From NCBI RefSeq assembly GCF_014192515.1, contig NZ_JACHYB010000001.1, positions 62,001 to 126,000 of the forward strand: a stretch of 64,000 nt of DNA. The letters are read 5' to 3'. The notes beneath the pieces are model-generated. The model was given only the letters and a program-made list of their open reading frames with translations, was not told the DNA's origin and searched no databases. Shown here piece by piece: positions 35,800-44,655 of this stretch; the first letter of the stretch is position 1; each line of letters begins with the position of its first letter. Position numbers and translations under genes: made by a program. This DNA is from Microbacter margulisiae (GTDB lineage: Bacteria > Bacteroidota > Bacteroidia > Bacteroidales > Paludibacteraceae).

Positions 35800-35970
35800 T
35801 CAATCAGTTATCAACATTTGATATAATGGGAGCGGATGGGTATAAGGGTGTACAATAAGAGGAGCCGGGGTGTTGTGCTGTAAAGAGCATGAAAAGAGGG
35901 ATGTTTTCCCTGTGCAGGTGTCCGCTGCCTGCACGCAGGCAACAAAAAGTAAAATACAAAATAGCTTCAT
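35800..35970 (-). CDS. possible 56-residue secreted peptide (doubtful)
   Basis: From ATG 35970 the ORF gives a signal-peptide-like start (KLFCILLFVACVQAADTC) followed by about 35 residues without motif. It could be a small secreted or lipid-anchored protein or a chance ORF at the edge of a repeat-rich spacer. No homologue comes to mind. Confidence 0.25.
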   Translation of the reverse strand: MKLFCILLFVACVQAADTCTGKTSLFSCSLQHNTPAPLIVHPYTHPLPLYQMLITD

Positions 35971-36003
35971 ATTGTTCTTATTTGCATATATAATCTTCGT
36001 CAA

Positions 36004-36416
36004 TCTTTACACTAAATGATTATTCTGTGAAATATTTGATACAAAATGTTGGCAACACCAATTTCTTTACTTAGTTTTGTGTCGAAATATTTAACAGGCT
36101 TAATTTATGATGAAGAATTTGCATTCCCAACCCCGCCCGCTTCGCTCGTCCCCTTTCACCAAAAGGGACAACACGTGAGCATGATGTTTTGGCAACTATG
36201 GCAGCTTTTTCCTGTTCGTCAGGTTGTTTTGCCCTTCTGATGAAGGGAAGTACCCCTGGGTGGTAGGGTTAGGCATGAAAAGGATTGAAGGAAAGAAGCA
36301 GCAACAGGTCGAATGTCAATCTGCTATTCCGTCGTTCTGTTATTTGATTTCTGTCTGCCAGCTACGAAACTACCTGGGTTTTCTTCAAATTTTCATTGTC
36401 CATTACTCATTTATTC
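36004..36416. repeat. spacer with dispersed repeat copy B (about 36125-36274)
   Basis: Plus orientation. CCAACCCCGCCCGCTTCGCT at 36127 and the hairpin TCCCCTTT(cacc)AAAAGGGA match the copies at 25.2, 37.7 and 63.6 kb. Copies B and C also share a longer tail: CCCTTCTGATGAAGGGAAGT with GGTAGGGTTAG. No gene is supported upstream of the AraC remnant. Confidence 0.75.
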
Positions 36417-36836
36417 ATGTTCACCGCCTTTTCCCTTTTGTCCGGATTCCTGCTGGTTCTCTTTGCCCTGCTGCTGTGGGCGAGGCCATCATCTATCCGG
36501 AGGGCAAACCGGATGCTGTCAGGGATCTTCCTGCTGTTGGCGGCACTCAGCCTGTGGATGCTACTCCTTTATTATATATACGGCCGGAAGATGGACTTCC
36601 TGCTCCCGTGCTATCTTCCCCTCGACCAGGTGCTGGTGATGTTCATCGGGCCGTTGCTCTATTTTTATGTGTTGCTGTTGTTCGATCCTTCACGCCGCAT
36701 CACGGCCCGGCAGTTTGCCAGGCATGCCCTCCCGGCTCTGCCTGCGCTGGCCTATGGCAAAAGCCCTTCCGATTACCAGGACGAACTGAAACAGGAGAAA
36801 AGGATGGGCAGAAGCACAGAAGCCCCCATCCGGTAG
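36417..36836 (+). pseudogene. remnant of a membrane-bound AraC-type regulator (N-terminal part)
   Basis: From ATG 36417, about 105 residues resemble the membrane domain of the 7TM AraC-type regulators of Bacteroidota: LLSGFLLVLFALLLWARPS, ANRMLSGIFLLLAALSLWML, and GPLLYFYVLLLFDPSRRIT followed by HALPALPAL. After that the sequence changes to an unrelated charged tail and stops; no helix-turn-helix domain follows. The segment is visibly GC-richer than its surroundings, consistent with transferred and decaying DNA. It could alternatively be a short membrane protein, but the abrupt loss of similarity favours truncation. Confidence 0.6.
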
Positions 36837-37039
36837 ATAACAGCACCGGGATAGAGATATCTTCCTGTTTTATGGGAAACTCCAATTTCCTTCGGTTGCA
36901 CAATGCCCTGTATTTTCCCGGCTCCACACTCTTTCGGCATTTCCCGTCGCCGGTTTTTCACATCATCACATCCTGAATCGCTTTTCAATTCCGTGATTGC
37001 CTGTTTTTCGTTGCGGAATAGACCCGGTTTGTTAAGCAG

Positions 37040-37135
37040 GCCCGGGTAATAAGGAGATAATACCGGGGTAAAGGAAGACAACTCCGGGGTAAAAGAAAAA
37101 GATACCGGGGTAAAGGAAAAAGATATCGGGGTCAA
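37040..37135. repeat. 21-bp tandem repeat, about four copies
   Basis: The unit GATACCGGGGTAAAGGAAAAA recurs with a 21-nt period; cores start at 37061, 37082, 37103 and 37124, with a weaker copy before. In one frame this gives a 7-residue repeat, but no gene context supports translation. Confidence 0.8.
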
Positions 37136-37175
37136 ATTGTTAAAATCGGGTCAAAAAGTCGTTTTTTTGAACAAC

Positions 37176-37203
37176 TTGGTAAAGGATTATAATCCTTTAC
37201 CAA
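37176..37203. repeat. perfect 28-bp palindrome
   Basis: The two arms TTGGTAAAGGATTA and TAATCCTTTACCAA meet with no loop. It could be an operator for a dimeric regulator or a cruciform-forming site; no T tract follows, so a terminator is unlikely. Confidence 0.85.
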
Positions 37204-37537
37204 CTTTGCCCTCAAAAATTTGCACAAGGGCTTTTGAATCCTTAGTTTTACGACTCATTAATTTTCAGGCGAATGAAAACACGGTACCATTGTCCCGTCC
37301 GGGAAAATCATCGGCTATATGGATTTCGCTATTGTTAAACAAAAAAAAACGTTATCGTATGAAAAACTACAATGCCGTTTTGCACATTACAAGCAAGAAA
37401 CCTATGGCAATAGCAGAATTGAGTGAAAGAGTAGCCATCAGCATGACTGGGGAATGGTCAGCAAGCCGGTATCATTTATGCCGAGATAAAAATCAATAGT
37501 ATATGAGACGGTGCATTTGTAGAGATGTTTATGTTAC

Positions 37538-37570
37538 AGACCTTAAAGGTTTTCAAAACCTTTGAGGTCT
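37538..37570. repeat. REP-like hairpin
   Basis: Near-perfect inverted repeat with arms AGACCTTAAAGGTTTT and AAAACCTTTGAGGTCT. Similar hairpins are frequent in Bacteroidota intergenic DNA. Confidence 0.65.
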
Positions 37571-38322
37571 CTACGATGTCAGGAATAATTCCTATTCCGG
37601 CTTTAGCCAAATGAAGAACAATTGATAATGAAAATCAGGAAGTTAAGGAAGTTACAGGAAGATCTAACCCTACCCCCTTCGGGTACTTCCCTTCATCAGA
37701 AGGGCAGAACAATCTGCCAGAGCAAGCAAAGGCTACCATGGTTACCAAAACATGATGTTCAGGAGCTGTCCCCTTTGGTGAAAGGGGACAGGATAACACT
37801 TAAGAATAATATTTTAGTAATCCTGAACATGCTGACCTCTCCCTAAGTCCCTCTCCAAAGTAGAGGGACTTTCCCTGATGACGAAATGAAATATAATACG
37901 GGAGGAGCGTAGCGGTGACATCTTTAATTCCTGATAATTTGGCAATCCAGGCTCATATGAATAAAACAGATCGCAGGGCTAACGCCCCTTTCTTTTTTTG
38001 GGATCCATTTTTCTATGAAGACCGCAGGGCTAACGCCCCTATAGATTGAAGGATTGAGGGACCTAGATCGTCGGATGTATAAATTTGACGTAGCGGGAGG
38101 AGCGTAGCTCTGGCATCTTCGTAGGAAACGATATCCATTATATCACAATAGCCGCGTAGCGGTGACATCTTAAAACATGACAATTGACAATAAAAGAAAG
38201 CCGGAAGTTAAAGAAGATACAGGAAGATCAGAAGTTAAGCGAAGCAGCTTCCATTGCCTGCTGGCTTTCGCCAAAGGATTTTATTTAATCTATAAAAACA
38301 AGCAGAAGAAAAATCACACATT

Positions 38323-38775
38323 ATGCAAGTACAAATTTTTCATATCCGTCTGACAAAAGAACACCTGAATAGCGATCAGGAGGCTGTCAATACTTTTCTG
38401 GAAAGCGTATCCGTAACCAAAACACACGTTGAGCTAATCAGTGGCCCACCTAACTACTGGTCGCTGTTGGTTTTTTATGATCCTGCCGTGAAACAGGAAA
38501 AGACAGAGCAACGTTTGCCGAAGATAACCGAAGAAATGATCCGGAACCTTACACCTGAAGAAAACCGCCTATACGAAGCCCTCAGGGAATGGCGGTGGGA
38601 CAAGGCCAGCCAAATGAAGCTGAAGAGTTTTATGATTTGTACTAATTTTGATCTGCTCATGCTGGTAAAAGCCATGCCAAAAACCATCGAAGAGCTAACC
38701 GGCGTCAAAGGCTTCGGAGAGTATAAAACACAACAATATGGAGAAGAACTACTTAATGTGATCCATAATGCATAG
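38323..38775 (+). CDS. HRDC domain-containing protein
   Basis: The 150-residue protein has a C-terminal HRDC domain (about residues 73-148): LTPEENRLYEALREWR, LKSFMICTNFDLLMLVKAMP and the loop EELTGVKGFGEYKTQQYGEE match the helicase/RNase D C-terminal fold, which binds nucleic acid. The N-terminal 65 residues form a short unknown beta-rich domain (VQIFHIRL, VELISGPPNYWSLLVFY). Stand-alone HRDC proteins of this length occur in Bacteroidota. It sits between repeat-rich spacers. Confidence 0.85.
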   Translation: MQVQIFHIRLTKEHLNSDQEAVNTFLESVSVTKTHVELISGPPNYWSLLVFYDPAVKQEKTEQRLPKITEEMIRNLTPEENRLYEALREWRWDKASQMKLKSFMICTNFDLLMLVKAMPKTIEELTGVKGFGEYKTQQYGEELLNVIHNA

Positions 38776-38978
38776 TAAGTGGGATAGCAGGAAGATAAGG
38801 AAGATGAGAAGTTAAGCAAAACAGTTCTCATTGCCTCCTGCTTTAGCTTATGGATAGATGATTTATTTTGAATGGTAAATAAAAGAATATATGTGAGTTG
38901 CAGGTGTCGTAGGAGGGGGTCAGCGTAAATAGGCGATAATTTATTGCCAGAATTTATGCCGTAATTCTAAAAAGAAAG

Positions 38979-38986
38979 TAAATTTG
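38979..38986 (+). promoter_or_regulatory. -7 box (TAAATTTG) upstream of trpS
   Basis: Consensus -7 octamer followed by CAATCG, 73 nt before the trpS start. The -33 region is not clear. Confidence 0.45.
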
Positions 38987-39059
38987 CAATCGTTTTTCCC
39001 CTCTGTATGCCGGGAAAGGTATTCGCGCTATCATAACACAGATTATTAATCAAACCCCA

Positions 39060-40142
39060 ATGAATACAGAAATAACAGGATCAGGCACCTACGAGGCAAC
39101 CGTTGAGAGAAGTAAAAAACTGGAACAGGACTTAACCGTTCATCCCGAAAACTATCGCGTACTGACAGGAGACCGGCCAACAGGACGTCTTCATATCGGG
39201 CACCTCTTCGGGTCATTGCAAAACCGCGTCAGGCTGCACAATCTGGGAGTGGAAACTTTTATCGTGATTGCCGACTATCAGGTACTCACCGACAGGGATT
39301 CGTTTGATAAGATATCGGACAACGTGCGCCAGCTCACCCTCGATTACATGGCTGCCGGCCTCGACCCCACCGATGGAAAGACTTTTATTTTCCCCCACAG
39401 CTATGTCCCCGAACTGAATCAACTGTTACTTCCTTTCCTTACGCTGGTGTCGAATGCCGAACTTAACCGGAATCCTACGGTGAAAGAAGAGATTCAGGCA
39501 TCTGGTTTAAAGAGCATCAACGCGGGGATGTACACTTACCCTGTCCACCAGGCTGCGGATATTCTTTTTTGCAAGGGGAATGTGGTTCCCGTGGGCAAAG
39601 ACCAGTTGCCTCACCTCGAACTGACCCGTCTGATCGCCCGCCGTTTCAATGAGAAGTTTGCTGCTGAGAACCCCGTGTTCCCCGAACCGCAACCGTTGCT
39701 GAGCAAGTCGCCCATGATTCTTGGTCTGGATGGTTCGCAGAAAATGAGCAAAAGCCGTAACAATGCCATTATGCTAAGTGCTACCGAGGACGAAACGGCT
39801 GCCCTGATCAAAAAAGCCAAAACCGATGCAGAACGTTTTATCACCTACGAACCTGAAAGACGTCCCGAAATTGCCAACCTGCTATTGTTGATCTCCATGT
39901 GTACGGGCAACACCCCCGAAGCCGTTGCCGAACATATCGGTGATGGAGGTGCCGGTCAACTGAAGAAACTCCTGACCGAGTCGATTAATGAATACCTGAG
40001 GCCCTTCCGTCAGAAACGTACCGAGCTGGAGTCCAATATGGATTATGTGCGCCAGGTATTGCTCGATGGTGCACAAAAAGCAAGGGCAGTAGGCGCCGCT
40101 ACGCTTGAAGAAGTGCGTGCTGCGATGAATATGAAGATATAA
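39060..40142 (+). CDS. trpS: tryptophan--tRNA ligase
   Basis: TrpRS charges tRNA-Trp. The 360-residue class I synthetase has the HIGH motif in GRLHIGHLFGSL near residue 42 and the KMSKS motif in GSQKMSKSRNN near residue 228, with SINAGMYTYPVHQAADIL between them. Length and motif spacing are normal. It is a housekeeping gene stranded between two mobile elements and lies inside the segment enclosed by the inverted ISAon1 copies. Confidence 0.95.
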   Translation: MNTEITGSGTYEATVERSKKLEQDLTVHPENYRVLTGDRPTGRLHIGHLFGSLQNRVRLHNLGVETFIVIADYQVLTDRDSFDKISDNVRQLTLDYMAAGLDPTDGKTFIFPHSYVPELNQLLLPFLTLVSNAELNRNPTVKEEIQASGLKSINAGMYTYPVHQAADILFCKGNVVPVGKDQLPHLELTRLIARRFNEKFAAENPVFPEPQPLLSKSPMILGLDGSQKMSKSRNNAIMLSATEDETAALIKKAKTDAERFITYEPERRPEIANLLLLISMCTGNTPEAVAEHIGDGGAGQLKKLLTESINEYLRPFRQKRTELESNMDYVRQVLLDGAQKARAVGAATLEEVRAAMNMKI

Positions 40143-40273
40143 GACACTGCGCTCCCATCTCTCCCAATCAAGGGATGGGAGTAGCAGATTGACGGTTACT
40201 CCCTGATTATCCTGCCGTATCTTTATTTTACCTGCATTGCCATCTACCTGCTGATAATCACCGGAAAAATATA

Positions 40274-40281
40274 TACATTTG
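40274..40281 (+). promoter_or_regulatory. -7 box (TACATTTG) before the disrupted membrane-protein gene
   Basis: Consensus octamer followed by CAGGG, 81 nt before ATG 40363. It would drive the interrupted membrane gene and, before the insertion, the macrodomain gene. Confidence 0.45.
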
Positions 40282-40480
40282 CAGGGAAACAGAAAAAGGC
40301 AGACAGGAATAACTGTTTGTGATGTCTGTTGTTAAACCACTATTAACCATAGGAATAAGCCTATGAAAACAAGTGAGAAATGGAGAAGAATTCTCTTTGT
40401 TGTGGGTATCATAGCGTTGTTTTTTGGTGCTGTTGATCCGTTAGAAGGTTCAGTGGTGATTGTTGCAGGGAGTTTATTTA

Positions 40481-41578
40481 TATGATTATCCGCAAAGCGA
40501 CCTGTTATAAATTCTGGATTTGAAATCGGTATTGTAATTTGCAGCGGCAAACACTAATCTATCGAACATCTTTTCCCCGAAATATCTTCGGTTGAACTTA
40601 TAGCAGAACTCATTGAGATAATATTGTAAATACTCTTTTTTAAGCTGGTGGTGCATATCAAGTAGTAAACGTTTCACGTTTGCAATACTGATATGAACCC
40701 ATGGAAGTATCTTCTGAAGGTCTTCTGGTTCAATAACCTGAGCCTTTTGAGACTCCACAGCTTGATGTAGCTTAAAAAATGTTTTTGAATCATCGGTGGT
40801 TAATTCCGCCTTTGAATCAATTTGTTCTTTGACAATTTCAACGGCAGTGTCAGCTCTTAAATCAGGCACTACCTGCATTTTAATGTGGTTTATCTTTTTG
40901 GGCTTTTTACCCGGTTTTGGATTTTCAACCACAATGCTTTCTGTCATTACAAGGACTTTAGACTTATTCTGACTGCCTGCACCACGTTTTAAGTTCTGTT
41001 GCTTACAGTCATCACTTATCAGAGTGGTAATAAAAGCATTGTCAAGTTCTATTTGTCCCGAAAGCTGATATTCATTGTCGCGTTTACCCATTATGTCGCT
41101 CAATTTCTTGTGCATTTCCCAAATGGGTTGATAGCGTTTATGTCCCAGTTGCCGTTGCAACTCGGAAGCCGAAAAAGATTTTTTGGTACTGGTCAAAAGG
41201 TGCATGGCAACATACCAGTAACGAAAAGGGAGTTTAGAAAATTCTAATACTGTACCCCTTCGTATGGACTGGCGATGATGACAATGCGTACACTCGTAAC
41301 GTAGCTTGTTTTTAAGCCAAATATGTTTTGTGCTGCCGCATTTTGGACAAACAATACCGATTTGATCCCGTTGCGCCTTAAAATGCGCAATACAGGATTC
41401 CTCATCGGGAAAATTTAGAATGAAATTCAAGAGATTCATAGCGTGTATTTTTACTGTTGAATACGCTGTAAATATAATGTATTTCAATGAATTATACAAA
41501 TATATTGAGAACTTTTTATTACAAACTCAACCGTAATTCTGGCCTCTTTTTCTACAGGTCGCTTTGCGGATAATCATT
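40481..41578 (-). mobile_element. IS1595-family insertion sequence, 1098 bp
   Basis: Perfect 24-bp terminal inverted repeats start ATGATTATCCGCAAAGCGAC (from 40482) and mirror this at 41554-41577. An 8-bp direct repeat TTTATTTA flanks the element (40473-40480 and 41579-41586), the size expected for this family. It carries one transposase gene on the minus strand whose stop codon lies in the left repeat. Confidence 0.93.
40486..41439 (-). CDS. IS1595-family (ISXO2-like) transposase
   Basis: The 317-residue protein has an N-terminal zinc ribbon (CPKCGSTKHIWLKNK then YECTHCHHRQSIRRGT) and an ISXO2-like DDE domain (GQIELDNAFIT, ELTTDDSKTFFKL, and Asn/His-rich WVHISIANVKRLLLDMHH in place of the more usual final motif). 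ATG 41439 is preferred; the frame extends to 41499 without family similarity. The gene appears intact. Confidence 0.88.
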   Translation of the reverse strand: MNLLNFILNFPDEESCIAHFKAQRDQIGIVCPKCGSTKHIWLKNKLRYECTHCHHRQSIRRGTVLEFSKLPFRYWYVAMHLLTSTKKSFSASELQRQLGHKRYQPIWEMHKKLSDIMGKRDNEYQLSGQIELDNAFITTLISDDCKQQNLKRGAGSQNKSKVLVMTESIVVENPKPGKKPKKINHIKMQVVPDLRADTAVEIVKEQIDSKAELTTDDSKTFFKLHQAVESQKAQVIEPEDLQKILPWVHISIANVKRLLLDMHHQLKKEYLQYYLNEFCYKFNRRYFGEKMFDRLVFAAANYNTDFKSRIYNRSLCG

Positions 41579-41830
41579 TTTATTTATAACCCTTGTGCTT
41601 TATCTGCAACATGAACCTCAATGGCGATGCTATCTGATCGCTTTTCTAATGATTGTGTTTGGTGTCGTATTCCTCTTTGTCTTATCATGGATGGGTGGAT
41701 TTGGTGGTAAGTCAACCCTTTCCTGGTGGTGGGGAACCCTTATCCTTCCTTATCCGTTAGGTTGGCTATTGATGATCATTCTTCTTGTCAGAAAAGGATA
41801 TAAACAATTGAAAAAACAGTCTTCATCAAA

Positions 41831-42352
41831 ATGATACAGGTTCTTTATGGCGACATCACCAAAGTTGCCGTAGATGCTGTTGTGAATGCTGCAAACAACT
41901 CTTTGCTGGGTGGTGGCGGTGTTGACGGGGCGATTCATCGCGCAGGAGGTCAAGCTATTATAGATGAATGCATCCTGATTCGTCAGAAGCAGGGTGGGTG
42001 TGAGACAGGCCATGCGGTTGTTACAACAGCAGGCAATCTTTCCGCCAGATATGTTATTCATACGGTAGGTCCTGTATGGCGGGGTGGATGGGAAGACGAA
42101 GCTCAACTCCTGAAGAATGCCTATACCAGTTGCCTGGATATTGCGCTGGAGAAAGGCGTCCGTTCCATTGCTTTCCCGAATATCAGTACAGGAGTTTACC
42201 ATTTCCCAAAAGATGAGGCTGCACATATTGCAATCCATACGGTGATTGACTACCTTAATGCAAAGAACGTCTCGCTTGATGTCTGGTTCGTCTGCTTTGA
42301 CAATGAAAATTATTCGATTTACAAGCGGTTACTAACTGAAGTGGGGCAATGA
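41831..42352 (+). CDS. macrodomain protein, O-acetyl-ADP-ribose deacetylase-like
   Basis: The 173-residue protein is a single macrodomain of the YmdB/MacroD type, which removes ADP-ribose or hydrolyses O-acetyl-ADP-ribose. Ligand motifs are clear: VNAANNSLLGGGGVDGAIHRAGG at residues 18-40 (seen as VNAANNSLLGGGGVDGAIHR) and SIAFPNISTGVYHFP near residue 115. The ATG overlaps the stop of the interrupted membrane-protein gene, implying translational coupling before the IS arrived. The GNAT gene follows after 15 nt. Confidence 0.92.
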   Translation: MIQVLYGDITKVAVDAVVNAANNSLLGGGGVDGAIHRAGGQAIIDECILIRQKQGGCETGHAVVTTAGNLSARYVIHTVGPVWRGGWEDEAQLLKNAYTSCLDIALEKGVRSIAFPNISTGVYHFPKDEAAHIAIHTVIDYLNAKNVSLDVWFVCFDNENYSIYKRLLTEVGQ

Positions 42353-42367
42353 TTCAATTAATATAGA

Positions 42368-42883
42368 ATGACTGAGAACAAAGCAATTCGATATGAAAAG
42401 GGAAAGCTGGAAGAATTGCCGGTCATATTCGATCTGTTTACGCAGGCAATCCGGGAGATGCTCTCTAGCAAAATCTACCAATGGGATGAAATTTACCCTG
42501 CGATGGATGTCCTAACAACAGATTTACAAAACGGAGAACTCTATGTTGGGAAGATTGAAGGAGCTATTGCCGTGGTGTTCGTAGTAAACCAGGAATATGA
42601 CGAAGAATACAATAACGGAAAGTGGAATGATACAGGAGGCGGCTTTAGGATAGTGCACCGGTTGTGTGTTCATCCGGCTTATCAGCATCAGGGTTTGGCG
42701 CGAAGGACGATGGAATATATCGAACAGACATTACACAAGCAAGAGATTACTTCCATCCGGTTGGATGCTTTTTCGGAGAATCCTTTTGCACTACGCCTTT
42801 ACAATTCGTTGGATTATAAGAAAGTGGGTCTGGCAAAATGGAGGAAAGGTGTGTTTTATTTAATGGAGAAAATGATACGATAA
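42368..42883 (+). CDS. GNAT family N-acetyltransferase
   Basis: The 171-residue protein has the GNAT core: a beta strand around IVHRLCVHPAYQHQGLARRT (acetyl-CoA loop HQGLAR, about residue 112) and the C-terminal IRLDAFSENPFALRLYNSLD followed by YKKVG. Its substrate is unknown. It shares an apparent operon with the macrodomain gene. Confidence 0.88.
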   Translation: MTENKAIRYEKGKLEELPVIFDLFTQAIREMLSSKIYQWDEIYPAMDVLTTDLQNGELYVGKIEGAIAVVFVVNQEYDEEYNNGKWNDTGGGFRIVHRLCVHPAYQHQGLARRTMEYIEQTLHKQEITSIRLDAFSENPFALRLYNSLDYKKVGLAKWRKGVFYLMEKMIR

Positions 42884-43319
42884 TATCTTGCCTGATTTTT
42901 GCAAGACAGGAAACGTTTGGCAACAAAAAAGGCAAAACATAAGGATAAGTTTCATCCGTTTTTTTGTAAATAACTCCTGTGGTAGTGGAAATTTTATTTA
43001 TCTTTGTATAGTTTCAAAAGGGTCAGAACATTCATTACCCATGCTTCTTTTCATAGGCAGAACCCAATTTATTTCACTGTCATTATGATGGTAAAAACTC
43101 CTCTCATTGTTTTTCTGAACGATATACATTATTATTATGCTACAACCGATGGTTACTGGCAAGCCCCAACATCGCCGGGATATCCGGTTACAAACGGAAT
43201 AAGAAGAAGATTATTAATCGTTCCTGTATAAAACGACCCAGAACGTTATTATTGCTTTCGTAGATGCTTATTTTAGCCAGTCACATACATGCTTCGGGAA
43301 GGAAATAAAAAATAAACAT
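42884..43319. other. 436-bp region with a -7 box and no firm gene
   Basis: TATCTTTG at 42999-43006 is a good -7 box. Downstream, a 48-codon ORF at 43085-43231 (MMVKTPLIVFLNDIHYYYAT...) has no recognisable features. The promoter may instead serve the glycosidase gene starting at 43320. Confidence 0.45.
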
Positions 43320-44255
43320 ATGAGAAATATCCTTGGAAGTGTTATTTTTTTGTTGATTCCGGTTTTGACATTTGCACAATCGCCAACAAACAGTGTTGAA
43401 AAATGGGGAATGTATGAAGTAACACTGAAAGGCCCCAGTGCTGGTAACCCGTTTGTCAACATAGAGCTAAGTGCTGTTTTTACAAATGGTAAAGAAAGTT
43501 TCCAACCTGAAGGATTTTATGATGGCAACGGAATATTCAAAATCAGGTTTATGCCGGATAAGGTGGGTGTATGGACATACAAAACCATCAGCAACAGGGA
43601 AGAGTTAAATGGCAAAACAGGCAGCTTTGTTTGTACACCGGCATTACCTGATGATCATGGACCGGTACAGGTGCGGGATCAATATCAGTTTGAATACCGC
43701 GATGGGACTCCCTATTATCCATTTGGCACTACGATTTATGAATGGATTTTCCAGTCTAAAGAAATGAGAGAAGAAACACTGGCAACATTGAAATCATCCC
43801 CGTTCAACAAAGTTCGTTTTTTACTGATTCCGCCGTATAACGAAAAATATTTATCCGGCCCTCTAAAAATAAAGAATTTTCCCTTTGAAGGAACATCCAT
43901 AGAAGATTTTGATTTCTCCCGTTTTAACGTGGCTTATTTTCATCATTTTGAAAGATGTCTGCAACAGCTTGAGAATCTCGGTATTCAAGCAGATGTTATC
44001 CTTTTTCGCCCTTATGATGGACCGAAGTGGGGCTTTGACAGAATGAGCATGGCAACAAATGCCCGTTTTGTTCATTATGTTGTGGCCCGGTTAGCAGCTT
44101 ACCGGAACGTGTGGTGGAGCATGGCAAATGAAAACAGTTTCATGCATCATATTACCGAGAGCGATTGGGACAGGCTGTTTCAAATTGTAGCCAAAGAAGA
44201 TCCTGGATCAATCGGAAAAGTTGTGTTAGAGGATAAAAAATGATAATTTTGTTTC

Positions 44256-44645
44256 ATGGAAAAAGAGACAGAATTAAAGTCAGCGGAACATCAGTTGTTG
44301 GAGTTAATATTGCCAGAAGGGATTCTGGAGTATTTTGAAATAAAATCAGTTAGGAACATTGGGATAGGTTATGCGGTTTATCTTGAAGAAAAGCCTGATA
44401 TTCCTTCAGAGTATGCAGGAGAACCTCTTCGTTGTCATGGCTTTCATCAGGAACAAACCATACATGATTTTCCAATACGAGGAAAGGTATTTGATTTGAA
44501 GATTAAGTGTCGAAGGTGGTTGAATGCCAATACAAACCAAGTGGTTAGCCGAAATTGGGAACTTACGGCAAAAGGAACGCGATTTACACAGGAATTCGCG
44601 GCTTTTTTAAAAGAATTACCTGGATACTCATCCCATAAGTGCTAA
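44256..44645 (+). CDS. ISAon1-type transposase N-terminal region protein
   Basis: Identical 129-residue product to 31889-32278. The A-rich GCTTTTTTAAAAGAA near 44601 and the TCATCCCATAAG near 44628 lie where this ORF and the +1-frame catalytic ORF are both open (44611-44645), so a fused protein could arise by a +1 shift there. Confidence 0.87.
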   Translation: MEKETELKSAEHQLLELILPEGILEYFEIKSVRNIGIGYAVYLEEKPDIPSEYAGEPLRCHGFHQEQTIHDFPIRGKVFDLKIKCRRWLNANTNQVVSRNWELTAKGTRFTQEFAAFLKELPGYSSHKC

Positions 44646-44655
44646 ATCCCTTGCA

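Larger units (their letters stand above)
36837..38322. other. 1.5-kb region without intact genes: palindromes, tandem and dispersed repeats
   Basis: The stretch contains the 21-bp tandem repeats at 37040-37135, a perfect 28-bp palindrome at 37176-37203, a short ORF of 46 codons at 37359-37499 (MKNYNAVLHITSKK...) that may be a remnant, a REP-like hairpin at 37538-37570, dispersed repeat copy C at about 37662-37792 in minus orientation, two copies of GCAGGGCTAACGCCCCT (37975 and 38025) and three copies of a GGAGCGTAGCGGTGACATCT-like word. No intact protein gene is supported. Confidence 0.65.
40363..41834 (+). pseudogene. small membrane-protein gene interrupted by an IS1595-family element
   Basis: The 5' part (40363-40480) encodes MKTSEKWRRILFVVGIIALF and onward to GSLFI. 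Removing the IS and one 8-bp target copy (40481-41586) joins it in frame to 41587-41834, which continues TLVLYLQHEPQWRCYLIAF and ends in KQLKKQSSSK. The restored protein has 121 residues and about four membrane helices. The stop overlaps the macrodomain start as ATGA, so the insertion separates the coupled downstream genes from the promoter. Confidence 0.9.

Noticed and set aside
36224..36976. 250-codon plus-strand ORF overlapping the AraC remnant
   Set aside because: It is rich in Pro, Cys and Arg with no domain, while the overlapping frame at 36417-36836 encodes recognisable membrane-regulator sequence.
37040..37135. 21-bp tandem repeats considered as a CRISPR array
   Set aside because: The units are contiguous with no unique spacers, degenerate, and no cas genes are present. 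The other dispersed repeats are also too far apart for an array.
40332..40550. 72-codon minus-strand ORF
   Set aside because: It spans the IS1595 end and the antisense of the disrupted membrane-protein gene.
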